Assembly (NCBI GenBank): GCA_035515235.1
Contig: DATJBS010000042.1
Span: 7,973 to 71,972, forward strand
Length of the DNA: 64,000 nucleotides
Source: JAMLHH01 sp035515235
GTDB taxonomy: Bacteria > Bacteroidota > Bacteroidia > Chitinophagales > JADIYW01
Direction: 5' to 3'
The notes below the pieces were generated by a model. That model ran no database searches, was not told the DNA's origin, and saw nothing but the letters and a program-made list of their open reading frames with translations. The translations under genes and the position numbers were made by a program. Below are positions 44,698-52,906 of this stretch, one piece after another. Numbering within the stretch: the stretch's first letter is position 1; each line of letters opens with the position of its first letter.

Positions 44698-45324
44698 TTA
44701 TTTGTTCAAATTCGTTTGAGCTGATTTAGCCATTTCCAAATGATGTTCTAATACTGGTACAATGCTCTGTAATGTTGATTTCAATTCTGCATTATCAGAT
44801 TGAAGTACGAGCACATCTTTAACTACTGTAATTACAGCTTCGTGATACACAACTTCATTGTCAATATAAGCTTTATCAAATCTATCGCCTGAATAAGAAT
44901 TGAGCATATTAGAAGTGACCTTTTCACCTTCGATTAATGATCTAGTGACATCATTATCATCGTCAGGAGTTACTCCTAATTTTGTAGTTAAGTCTACAGC
45001 GGTTTTGATAATTCCTTCATGATCTTTAATCATAGTTTCAGCAAATTTTCTAACCTCTGCATTTTTTGATTTGTCTAAAGCTATTTTACCATATTTTATA
45101 TCAATTTGATTTGCAACGACTGCTACTGAAGCGATTTCGGCATCTGTCAATTTTGTTTTAACACTATCTAAGTTTTCTACTGCTGGTTTTGTAACAGGCT
45201 CATTAATCATATCATTGTCTGATATTGCTTTGTCATTTGGATTGTTACAGGCAGTAAATGAAAACATAAATACTAAAGTGATTGCTGCTAATGTCCATGC
45301 ATTGATTTTTTTTGATACTTTCAT
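44698..45324 (-). CDS. DUF4142 lipoprotein (copy 1)
   Basis: 208 residues from ATG 45324 (MKVSKKINA). The upstream 24 residues of the longer frame are not signal-like and are therefore excluded. The lipobox is FTAC (Cys26). A DUF4142 domain (about 60-205) is an all-helical ferritin-like bundle with SVAVVANQIDIKYGKIALDKS and FAETMIKDHEGI. It is a close paralogue of the protein at 46190. It heads a five-gene operon of stress-related proteins. The role of DUF4142 is unknown. Confidence 0.85.
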   Translation of the reverse strand: MKVSKKINAWTLAAITLVFMFSFTACNNPNDKAISDNDMINEPVTKPAVENLDSVKTKLTDAEIASVAVVANQIDIKYGKIALDKSKNAEVRKFAETMIKDHEGIIKTAVDLTTKLGVTPDDDNDVTRSLIEGEKVTSNMLNSYSGDRFDKAYIDNEVVYHEAVITVVKDVLVLQSDNAELKSTLQSIVPVLEHHLEMAKSAQTNLNK

Positions 45325-45652
45325 AATTTTAAATTTATTCGGTTGATAATATATTAAGGGTTTTTGACTTGAAATAATTCGAATGAATGTTCTCAAGTTT
45401 TAGATTTAAATTTTTACTTTTTGATGAATAAATGTTTCAAACCAATTATTCAATTTAATTCAATTGAATGTCAATTGCTTGAATAGAAGTATTTTTTATT
45501 GATAAAAAAGTCTAATAGAAACAAATTATTTATGATTTTTATAAAGCTATTACTGACTTAAACATAAAAAGGAGGATACTCATTGTGAATATCCTCCTAT
45601 ATAAAAAGAAAAAAAAGGTTCAGAATTTAACGCTCTTAAAAGCACTCATATT
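45325..45652. other. Intergenic promoter region of the stress operon
   Basis: 328 nt. It holds the cupredoxin terminator (45570-45598), a 12-nt perfect palindrome ATTCAATTGAAT (45458-45469), and the ATTATCAACC element 17 nt before ATG 45324 (on the minus strand, 45341-45350). No TAnnTTTG was seen on the minus strand, in keeping with transcription by an alternative sigma factor. Confidence 0.5.
45570..45598 (-). terminator. Terminator of the cupredoxin gene
   Basis: 9-bp stem AGGAGGATA / TATCCTCCT, loop of 11 nt. On the minus strand it is followed by TTTTTATG. Confidence 0.88.
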
Positions 45653-46063
45653 TTAGTCAATTACTTGAATAGAGCCTTTCATGGTCATATGTATAGAACA
45701 GAAATAGTCAAAGCTTTGGCTAGGAGTGTTCTCCCAGGAATCTCCAATTTTCAAGACTCCAGAAGTCCAAGATTTATTGGGATATTCTGAAATGTCATGA
45801 TCTACTATTCCTTTATTGATCCACACGATAGTGTCACCTTTGTGAATTGTTAAATCAGCTGGAGTAAACTGCATTTTCTCTATTACTATAGTATGTTTTG
45901 TAATCCCTTCGCTTTCTTGTGGAACTGGTGGTTCTATGCTTTCTTCTGATTGATGTTGAGTTAACATTTCATCAGAAGGTGAAATTGAAGATTGGCAACC
46001 ACTCAGTAAAACCATTATGGCGAATGTCGTTAAAAACTGAAAACAATTGATTGAAGACTTCAT
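45653..46063 (-). CDS. Cupredoxin-domain lipoprotein
   Basis: 136-residue lipoprotein (lipobox LSGC, Cys23), a low-complexity linker (about 25-55) and a plastocyanin/azurin-like type-1 copper domain (about 56-136). Copper ligands are His89 (VDHDI), Cys122, His125 and Met128 in YFCSIHMTMKG, with the KIGDSW and IVWINKG strands typical of the family. It is a likely periplasmic or surface electron carrier. It lies between the two DUF4142 lipoproteins. Confidence 0.9.
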   Translation of the reverse strand: MKSSINCFQFLTTFAIMVLLSGCQSSISPSDEMLTQHQSEESIEPPVPQESEGITKHTIVIEKMQFTPADLTIHKGDTIVWINKGIVDHDISEYPNKSWTSGVLKIGDSWENTPSQSFDYFCSIHMTMKGSIQVID

Positions 46064-46080
46064 GATAAATATTTTTTTAA

Positions 46081-46174
46081 AAGTTGGTGTAGCAAACTTT
46101 ATTTATGAAAATTAAAATTATTGCTCATGATCAATTAAATTTTATTAATTGGATGAAGAATCTGCTACACCAAC
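46081..46174 (-). promoter_or_regulatory. Long-range inverted repeat behind DUF4142 copy 2
   Basis: Arms GTTGGTGTAGCA (46083-46094) and TGCTACACCAAC (46163-46174) are exact reverse complements of 12 nt separated by 68 nt. It lies between the stop of the DUF4142 gene and the start of the cupredoxin gene. It could be a large terminator (a T-rich run follows on the minus strand), a processing site, or a site for a dimeric regulator. Confidence 0.6.
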
Positions 46175-46189
46175 AAAAAAGATTTTACT

Positions 46190-46813
46190 TTATTGATTCA
46201 TGTTGGTCTGAGCCATTTTAGCCATCTCTAAATGATGCTCTAATAATGGAACGATACTCGTCAATGTTGATTTTAATTCTTCATTGATAGATTGAGGAAT
46301 TAAGACATCTTTTACTGCAGAAATAACTGCTTCGTGATAAGCGACTTCATTGTCAATATACGCTCTGTTGAACTCGTCACCTGAAAGTGCGTTCAATTTT
46401 TTTGAAGTTTCTTTTTCTCCGTCTTGTAATGATTGAGTCAAGAAGTTGTTATTATCAGGAGTAAGATTTAATTTATTAGCTAAATCCACAGCAGTTTTAA
46501 TAATTCCTTCGTGATCTTTAATCATTGTCTCTGCAAATTTTCTGACCTCTTCATTTTTTGATTTTACGAGGGCAATTTTTCCATAGTTCACATCGACTTG
46601 GTTAGCAGTGACTGCGGCCGAGGCTATTTGCTTTTCTGTCAGTTTATGTGCTTCATCGAATTCATGAACTGGCGACTCTACAATAGGTTCTTCAATAATT
46701 TCATCTTGTGCTAAATTGGAATCAGTTGGCTGATTACATGCTGTAAATGAAAACACAAAAACAAAAGCTATTGTAGCTAATGTCCATCCGTTGATACTCT
46801 TTGATACTCTCAT
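46190..46813 (-). CDS. DUF4142 lipoprotein (copy 2)
   Basis: 207-residue paralogue of the protein at 44698, similar over its length (lipobox FTAC, Cys26; AETMIKDHEGIIKTAVDL in both). DUF4142 helical bundle about 58-205. It begins 61 nt after the ECF sigma factor gene, so it may be co-transcribed with it or start from its own promoter. The element ATTATCAACC lies 18 nt before the ATG, as in copy 1. Confidence 0.85.
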   Translation of the reverse strand: MRVSKSINGWTLATIAFVFVFSFTACNQPTDSNLAQDEIIEEPIVESPVHEFDEAHKLTEKQIASAAVTANQVDVNYGKIALVKSKNEEVRKFAETMIKDHEGIIKTAVDLANKLNLTPDNNNFLTQSLQDGEKETSKKLNALSGDEFNRAYIDNEVAYHEAVISAVKDVLIPQSINEELKSTLTSIVPLLEHHLEMAKMAQTNMNQ

Positions 46814-46874
46814 GATTTTAGTATTTAATTGGTTGATAATTCTTGTTTATATTCTAAATTTGTTTTTATTTCAA

Positions 46875-47522
46875 TTAAAATGAGTCGATTTCTTTTAATA
46901 CTTTTCCTACCATCGGCGTACAATGCACTAAATTGAAATCAAACAATTCTGATGGCACGTAGGATTTTTGTATCACTTCTCTCAACATTTTATTTGCACG
47001 ACTCAATCGCGTTTTGACATTAGACTCAGTTATTTTTAGCAATTCTGCAGTCTCTGCAACATTCAATTCATTGATCTCTCTCAAAGAAAAAATCATTCTA
47101 TATTCATGTGGAATCTTACTAAGTGCTTCTTCAATTATTCTTCCGAGTTCATGGTTTCTAACTAAATGATCCGTTTGATTATTGTCATTAGAGTATAGAG
47201 GTTTTGATTGATCGTTAACATCTTTCATAACTTCATTTTTATAGCTTGATTTTTGACTTTTTTTGAAACAATTGTTCAACATGATTCTTATAATCCAGGT
47301 TTTAAATTGGGCAGTTCCTTTAAACTGAGCGAGATTTTTATAGGTATCGACAAAAGTGTCTTGCATTAAATCTTGAGTGTCTTCATGATTATAGTTATAT
47401 GCACGACCTACTTTATATAAATATGGATTGAATCTTCTCACGATGATTTCATAGAGCTTTTTATCTCCTTTGAGGATTCTCTCTATAATCTCAACTTCGC
47501 TTAATTTTTCAGAATGTTCCAT
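46875..47522 (-). CDS. ECF-family RNA polymerase sigma factor
   Basis: 215-residue sigma-70 family member with regions 2 and 4 only. Region 2: YEIIVRRFNPYLYKVGRAY, EDTQDLMQDTFVDTYKNL, and FKTWIIRIMLNNC. Region 4: ALSKIPHEYRMIFSLREINELNVAETAELLKITESNVKTRLSRA helix-turn-helix. No anti-sigma factor gene is adjacent. Its upstream region contains minus-strand TGTAACC (47601-47610 region), an AAC-type -35 element often seen in autoregulated ECF promoters. It likely controls the following stress cluster. Confidence 0.92.
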   Translation of the reverse strand: MEHSEKLSEVEIIERILKGDKKLYEIIVRRFNPYLYKVGRAYNYNHEDTQDLMQDTFVDTYKNLAQFKGTAQFKTWIIRIMLNNCFKKSQKSSYKNEVMKDVNDQSKPLYSNDNNQTDHLVRNHELGRIIEEALSKIPHEYRMIFSLREINELNVAETAELLKITESNVKTRLSRANKMLREVIQKSYVPSELFDFNLVHCTPMVGKVLKEIDSF

Positions 47523-47742
47523 TTCTAATGAATGAGTTTTTTAAAATTTATAAAACTGTTATAATTCAACCCATACTATATTAGAGTTAATGAGTGATAA
47601 AAAGGTTACAAATAAGAATGAATCTTTTATTCAATTTAAATCAATTACTTGCCAATTGCTTGTTTATATATTTTATAATTCATCTTATATGCATATTAGA
47701 TTTTAAATATTTTGAAAATATTTTTGGAGAACAGACAAAAAA

Positions 47743-47771
47743 AAGAGGCTATTCTTTACGAACAGCCTCTT
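47743..47771 (-). terminator. Terminator behind the M16 protease gene
   Basis: Stem AAGAGGCT / AGCCTCTT, extended by TTC/GAA after one mismatch, with T runs on both strands. It lies 20 nt past the protease stop on the minus strand. Confidence 0.88.
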
Positions 47772-47791
47772 CCTTTTTTTTAGAAAAAGAA

Positions 47792-50737
47792 TTATTTTTT
47801 CTCTTCTTTTTCTGGACTCATGACTACTCTGATGAAGTTGTCACCTTTTAAATATTCTTGAATAGCTTTTTGTACTTGAGTTGCTGTTACAGATTGAACA
47901 TCTTTTACTGCTTTTTCAGCATCTTGAATAGGTTCGTTGAATGTGATAGATTCAATGATTTCACCTGCCCAATATCCGTTTTCTTTTATATTGACTTCCA
48001 TTTCTCTTTTGAAAGTTTCTTTGACTTTATTCAGCGTAGCTTCATCAACACCATTTTTCTTGATGTCTTCGATAACTTCCATAGCTGCTTCTTCAATTTC
48101 AGCAGCTTTAGATGGGTCAGCATTATAAGTGATCAATGTAGAGTATTCAGGAGTTGGGATTCTAGAGAAATCGCTAGATACACTCACACCATACACTCCA
48201 CCTTTGTCTTCACGTAGGTTTTCTCTTAGTTTGATATTCAATACTCCAGACATTACGTTGAAAATAGTGCTCTCACTTTTAGTCCAATTTTTCTTACCAC
48301 TATAAAAGAATAAAGCATTGGTTTTAGGCGCAGCACCCATCGTTATTTCTTTATTGACTTTACCTTTTGCTACTTCTACTTTAGGATCTTTAAATTGTTC
48401 TTTTTTACCAGTAGAAGGTAATGAAGCAATATACATTTCCACTAAAGGAGCAAGATTTTCATCTTCAACATTTCCTACAATAACAAAATTGAAATCTGCA
48501 GCATTGCTGAATCTTTCTTTGTAGAATGAAATAGCTTTATCAAAACTGATTTTGTCGAAATCTTCAACAGCAGGGAAGCTTCTTCTAGGATTCTTTTGGA
48601 AGATGGTTTCTAAAAGTGTTTTTTGGAAGTAAACCATTGGGTTCGCTAACAAATTAGAATAAAGACCTTTGTTTTTAGCAATATAAGATTGGAAAGTTAA
48701 AGAGTCTTTTCTCGGAGCAGTAAAATTCAAATGAATCAATTGCATTAAAGTTTCTAAATCTTTTGGAGATGCAGATGCATTAATTCCTTCTTCTAATTCT
48801 TTAATGAAGGGAGTAGAGCTAACATTTTTTCCAGCTAAAGCTTTATTTAAACTGCTTTTATCAAACTCGCCAAAACCACTTTCTGTTACCAAAGCAGCAG
48901 CGTTAGAGATACTGTAAATATCTTCTAATCCGTATAATGAACTTCCTCCAGGGCTAATAGCTTGGATTAAAATTTCATCATTTTTGAAATCTGTAGGTTT
49001 GATATAAACTGTTGCACCATTACTTAAAGTCCATTTTTCTACATCATTTTTCTCATCTTTTGTTTTTTCAATGATTTTTCCAGCAACAGGAGCATTCGGT
49101 AATAAATTAGTTTCTACTACTTTTTCTTCTACAGCTTTCAAATCAGAAGCAGCTACAGACTTTTCTATTTCTAAAATTTCTGCTTTTGTAGGTAAATTGG
49201 CGGCATCTTTTTCAGGAGCAGTGATAATAACTACTGTATTTTTATGCGTAATCAATTGCTTAATAGTTGCATTGATTTCCTGTGCAGAGATAGTAGGCAA
49301 TAAGACTTGTATCAACTGATTTTCAATTTCGATACCAGGCGCAGCTACATTTTCAAGGTAATATTTTACATATTCACTCGCATAATTCGCTGATTCTGTT
49401 TTGTCTTTTTCTTTTAAAGCAGTTTCGTACCCATTTTGAATTTCTATCACAGCACGGTCAAATTCAGCTTTTGTAACGCCGAATCTTTCTACTCTATATA
49501 TTTCTTCGTATAAAACCTTAAGCATTTCTTCAGTATTTTCAGCTGTACCGATAGCTACGGCAGCGAAAGCATCTAAAGTTCTCAATTGGTTTTCATAGCT
49601 AGATTGTGCTATAAAGAACGGAGGCTGTGGTTGTTGTAAGATTTCTCTAAGTCTCTCATTAATGACATTATTGATGATCATTTGTTTGACCATATCTCTA
49701 AATCCAATCACGTTATTATTCGAAGAAACCGGATGTTTCTCAAAAATCATCGCTTGAGTATAAGGTGCTTCTTTGTCCGTCACGATACTTACTAAAGTCT
49801 CTTGGTGAGGAGGGACCTCGTAAGTTTCCTTTTTTCTCGCATTCGGTACTGTAGGAATAGTAGAAAATCTTTCTATGATTTCTTTTTCCATTTCAGCTAC
49901 GTCAAAATCTCCTACTAATACTACAGCCATCAAATCAGGTCTGTACCAATCAGTATAAAATCTTTTTACCACTATTGGAGCTGCATTATTAATAATCGCA
50001 GTATCACCGATAGGTAGTCTTTCTGGATATCTTGAGTTTTTCAGTAATACTGGAAAGAATTCATATTGCATTCTTTGCTGTGGACCTAAAGAACTTCTCC
50101 ACTCAGATACTACTACCCCTCTTTCTTTGTCAATTTCTTCTGTAGCAAGTGTCAATCCTGTTGCCCAATCTTCTAAAATTAATAATCCTTTCTCTAAGAT
50201 TTCAGGTTTGTCAGTAGGCACTTGAAGCATGTAAACCGTTTCATCGAAACTTGTGTATGCATTTAAGTGAGGACCAAATTTCACTCCGATACTTTCTACG
50301 TAATTTACTAAGTCATTTTTCTCAAAATTCTTGCTGCCATTAAAAGCCATATGCTCTAAAAAATGCGCTAAGCCTTTTTGATCATCGTCTTCTTGATTAG
50401 AACCTGCATTGACAATAAGACGCATTTCCATTCTGTTTTCAGGCTTGGAGTTTTTGCGTATGAAATATTGTAAGCCATTGGGTAATGTACCTTGTTTTAC
50501 ATTTGGATCTAGAGGAAGAGCTTGCTGTCTTGCAGCTGCAATAGCAGGATCTTCAGTTTCTGCATTTTCCTTTTTTACAGTAGACTTAGAGGATTCTACT
50601 GGAGTTAGAACTTGTTCCGTATTGTTTTTCTTCTTTTTGTTTTTCCCACAAGCTTCTGCTACATTTTGGGAAGAGAAAAAAGTAAAAACTACGGCTGCAG
50701 TTAAACTCAATACACTTAGTTTTCTAAGATGAATCAT
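47792..50737 (-). CDS. Secreted M16-family zinc metalloprotease (pitrilysin type)
   Basis: 981 residues with a signal peptide (about 1-29) and a Lys/Asn-rich linker, then two tandem M16 halves. The N-terminal half carries the inverted zinc motif HFLEH (125-129) and the distal glutamate in DKERGVVVSEW. The C-terminal half (about 560-970) is the inactive-type partner that completes the chamber. It degrades peptides in the envelope. The -7 element at 50763 gives it its own promoter. Confidence 0.92.
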   Translation of the reverse strand: MIHLRKLSVLSLTAAVVFTFFSSQNVAEACGKNKKKKNNTEQVLTPVESSKSTVKKENAETEDPAIAAARQQALPLDPNVKQGTLPNGLQYFIRKNSKPENRMEMRLIVNAGSNQEDDDQKGLAHFLEHMAFNGSKNFEKNDLVNYVESIGVKFGPHLNAYTSFDETVYMLQVPTDKPEILEKGLLILEDWATGLTLATEEIDKERGVVVSEWRSSLGPQQRMQYEFFPVLLKNSRYPERLPIGDTAIINNAAPIVVKRFYTDWYRPDLMAVVLVGDFDVAEMEKEIIERFSTIPTVPNARKKETYEVPPHQETLVSIVTDKEAPYTQAMIFEKHPVSSNNNVIGFRDMVKQMIINNVINERLREILQQPQPPFFIAQSSYENQLRTLDAFAAVAIGTAENTEEMLKVLYEEIYRVERFGVTKAEFDRAVIEIQNGYETALKEKDKTESANYASEYVKYYLENVAAPGIEIENQLIQVLLPTISAQEINATIKQLITHKNTVVIITAPEKDAANLPTKAEILEIEKSVAASDLKAVEEKVVETNLLPNAPVAGKIIEKTKDEKNDVEKWTLSNGATVYIKPTDFKNDEILIQAISPGGSSLYGLEDIYSISNAAALVTESGFGEFDKSSLNKALAGKNVSSTPFIKELEEGINASASPKDLETLMQLIHLNFTAPRKDSLTFQSYIAKNKGLYSNLLANPMVYFQKTLLETIFQKNPRRSFPAVEDFDKISFDKAISFYKERFSNAADFNFVIVGNVEDENLAPLVEMYIASLPSTGKKEQFKDPKVEVAKGKVNKEITMGAAPKTNALFFYSGKKNWTKSESTIFNVMSGVLNIKLRENLREDKGGVYGVSVSSDFSRIPTPEYSTLITYNADPSKAAEIEEAAMEVIEDIKKNGVDEATLNKVKETFKREMEVNIKENGYWAGEIIESITFNEPIQDAEKAVKDVQSVTATQVQKAIQEYLKGDNFIRVVMSPEKEEKK

Positions 50738-50762
50738 GTATAGTTATTTAGTTTTTATTTGT

Positions 50763-50770
50763 CAAAGTTA
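50763..50770 (-). promoter_or_regulatory. -7 element TAACTTTG of the M16 protease gene
   Basis: Minus-strand TAACTTTG (TAnnTTTG), 25 nt before the ATG at 50737. Confidence 0.6.
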
Positions 50771-50952
50771 CATTTTTAATGAAATTTCATGTAAAATGCT
50801 TTCTAGATAATAGTGCTCTTTAATTTAAATAAAGTTAAACATAAGAATGGTTTAATGTAGATTTTTTAAGAATATTCATTGTAGAGGAATGTTTTTCAAA
50901 ATACTAACAAGTACCTTTATCTTATTCTTATGATCATTAAACTTTTTGCTCT

Positions 50953-52614
50953 ATGTTGAATTATAGAATGATAAAATATCTCTATGTAATTTTTTGTGTT
51001 TGTTTTCTTTCTATTTCTACCATTTCTGCTCAACCTCAACACAATACTCCTAAGCTGATAGTCAATATAGTAGTAGATCAGATGCGTCAAGATTATCTCT
51101 ATCGATTTTGGGATTTATACGGAGAGGATGGATTCAAAAAGTTAGTCAATAATGGTTATAATTTTTCTAATTGTCATTTTACCTATTTCCCCACTTATAC
51201 TGCTGCTGGGCATGCAAATATAAGCACAGGAGCTACACCTTCTGTACATGGAATTGTAGGAAATGATTGGTTTGAAAATCAAGATGGTTCAAAAATGTAT
51301 TGTGTAAGCGATACAAGTGTAAGCGGTGTGGGGACTTCAACGAGAGTCGGACAGATGTCACCTAAAAATCTTAAAGCAACTACTTTTGGGGACGAATTAA
51401 GACTTGCAAATAATTATCGGTCTAAAGTTTTTGGAGTTTCTTTAAAGGATAGAGGTGCAATATTGAGTGCTGGACATTTAGCAAATGCCTCATATTGGAT
51501 GGATTTGAAGGAAGGGAATTTTGTGTCTTCTACTTATTATATGAAGGACTTGCCAGAATGGGTGAAGGCTTTCAATAATAAGGATTTGGTCACTTCTTAT
51601 CTTAATCAAACTTGGATACCCTCTGTTTCTTCGAGTATATTAGAGAAATATACTGACATTGACAATAGTCCTTTTGAAAATATCTTCAAAGGTAAAACCG
51701 AAGCTACTTTTCCTTATGATTTGAAAAGTTTAAGAAAAGAAAATAAGGACAAAGAACTGATAGCTGTCACGCCATTTGGGAATTCCATTTTGCTCAATTT
51801 TGTTGAGGAATTGATAAAAAAGGAGCAGCTAGGCAAGAATTCTGAAAATGTAACAGATGCACTTTATTTGAGCTTTTCTGCTACAGATTATATAGGACAT
51901 TACTTTGGAATTAGATCAATGGAAGTAGCAGATACGTATATCAGACTAGATCAAGATATTGCTCATTTAATAAAGTTATTGGAAGAGCAAATCGGTAAAG
52001 ATGAGTTTGTAATTGTGTTGACTTCTGATCATGGAGCTGCTGACAATTCCAATTATTTGAAGTCTAAAAAAATGGATGTCACTTTTTTTAATAGTAATTC
52101 CGTCAAAGTAGATTTGAAAGCCCACTTAGAAGAGAAGTTTGGCGCAGATCTAATAGATGGTTATAAAAACTTACAGATTTATTTGAATCATCCTTTGATG
52201 AAAACAATGAATATCGATGAACAAGAAGTGAAAAGGGAAATCATTGATTTTATGAAATTCCAACCAGGAGTTTTAAAAGTTTTTGCTTCAGAATTATTGA
52301 GCAGTGGAAGCATAACAGACCATATCTTACAACTATATATGAGAGGTTATTATCCTCAAAGGTGTGGAGATGTAATTATCATGTTGCAGTCAGGATGCTT
52401 GGATCAAAGTTGGTCTAATTTGGGAACAACCCATGGATCACCTTATACTTACGATACACAAGTGCCACTTTTATTTTATGGTAAAAATATTCCTCAAGGT
52501 AGAAGTTCTAATTTAGTACAAGTCAGTCAGTTAGCTGCCACTCTTTCAGCAATGATAGGGATTAATGCTCCAAGCGGTTGCTCTGTAAATCCTTTATTGG
52601 ATTATTTTAAATAG
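50953..52614 (+). CDS. pafA: Alkaline phosphatase PafA (Bacteroidota phosphate-irrepressible type)
   Basis: 553-residue exported phosphatase of the alkaline phosphatase superfamily. A signal peptide ends near Ala-Gln 26-27. The nucleophile Thr83 is in FPTYTAAGHA. Asn104 (GNDW) and Lys165/Arg167 in SLKDRG match the known PafA active-site set with near-identical spacing. Zinc ligands occur in VVDQMRQD, SFSATDYIGHYFG, SDHGA and TTHGSPY. Such enzymes release phosphate from many organic phosphomonoesters independent of phosphate supply. Start: ATG 50953, or Met6 (50968), which begins the signal peptide more naturally. Confidence 0.93.
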   Translation: MLNYRMIKYLYVIFCVCFLSISTISAQPQHNTPKLIVNIVVDQMRQDYLYRFWDLYGEDGFKKLVNNGYNFSNCHFTYFPTYTAAGHANISTGATPSVHGIVGNDWFENQDGSKMYCVSDTSVSGVGTSTRVGQMSPKNLKATTFGDELRLANNYRSKVFGVSLKDRGAILSAGHLANASYWMDLKEGNFVSSTYYMKDLPEWVKAFNNKDLVTSYLNQTWIPSVSSSILEKYTDIDNSPFENIFKGKTEATFPYDLKSLRKENKDKELIAVTPFGNSILLNFVEELIKKEQLGKNSENVTDALYLSFSATDYIGHYFGIRSMEVADTYIRLDQDIAHLIKLLEEQIGKDEFVIVLTSDHGAADNSNYLKSKKMDVTFFNSNSVKVDLKAHLEEKFGADLIDGYKNLQIYLNHPLMKTMNIDEQEVKREIIDFMKFQPGVLKVFASELLSSGSITDHILQLYMRGYYPQRCGDVIIMLQSGCLDQSWSNLGTTHGSPYTYDTQVPLLFYGKNIPQGRSSNLVQVSQLAATLSAMIGINAPSGCSVNPLLDYFK

Positions 52615-52627
52615 GCTGATGAGAGAT

Positions 52628-52866
52628 CCTGAACCATTGCAGATTCAGTCCGTCTAGTCATTGCGGGCTTGTTCCGCGCAGTCATTGCGGATTCAGTTCG
52701 TTTAGTCATTGCGGGCTTGCCCCGTAATCTCTTATAGATTCTGAAACGAGTTCAGAATGACGTGGTAGTACAGAATGACAGTGTATTACGTCAATATGGA
52801 TTAATTCCGTCTAGTCATTGCGGATTTAGTCCGCAATCTAAGATTCTGAACCAAGTTCAGAATGAC
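52628..52866. repeat. Palindromic repeat block, family A/B (copy set 2)
   Basis: Alternating modules GTCATTGCGG-N5-8-CCGC and ATTCTGAA-N5-TTCAGAAT between pafA and the LRR gene. At least four A modules and two B modules, some degenerate. The final stretch TTCAGAATGACTGTCTTTG continues into the shared flank of the LRR duplication. Confidence 0.85.
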
Positions 52867-52906
52867 TGTCTTTGTAAAAAAACCTAAGATTCCATGTAGT
52901 TAATTC

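Noticed and set aside
45325..45396. 24-residue N-terminal extension of DUF4142 copy 1
   Set aside because: The extension would place the signal peptide inside the protein. The paralogue at 46190 starts at the equivalent of ATG 45324.
47594..48217. Plus-strand frames opposite the M16 protease and its upstream region
   Set aside because: They are antisense readings of AT-rich coding or terminator DNA, with no domain and poor codon pattern.
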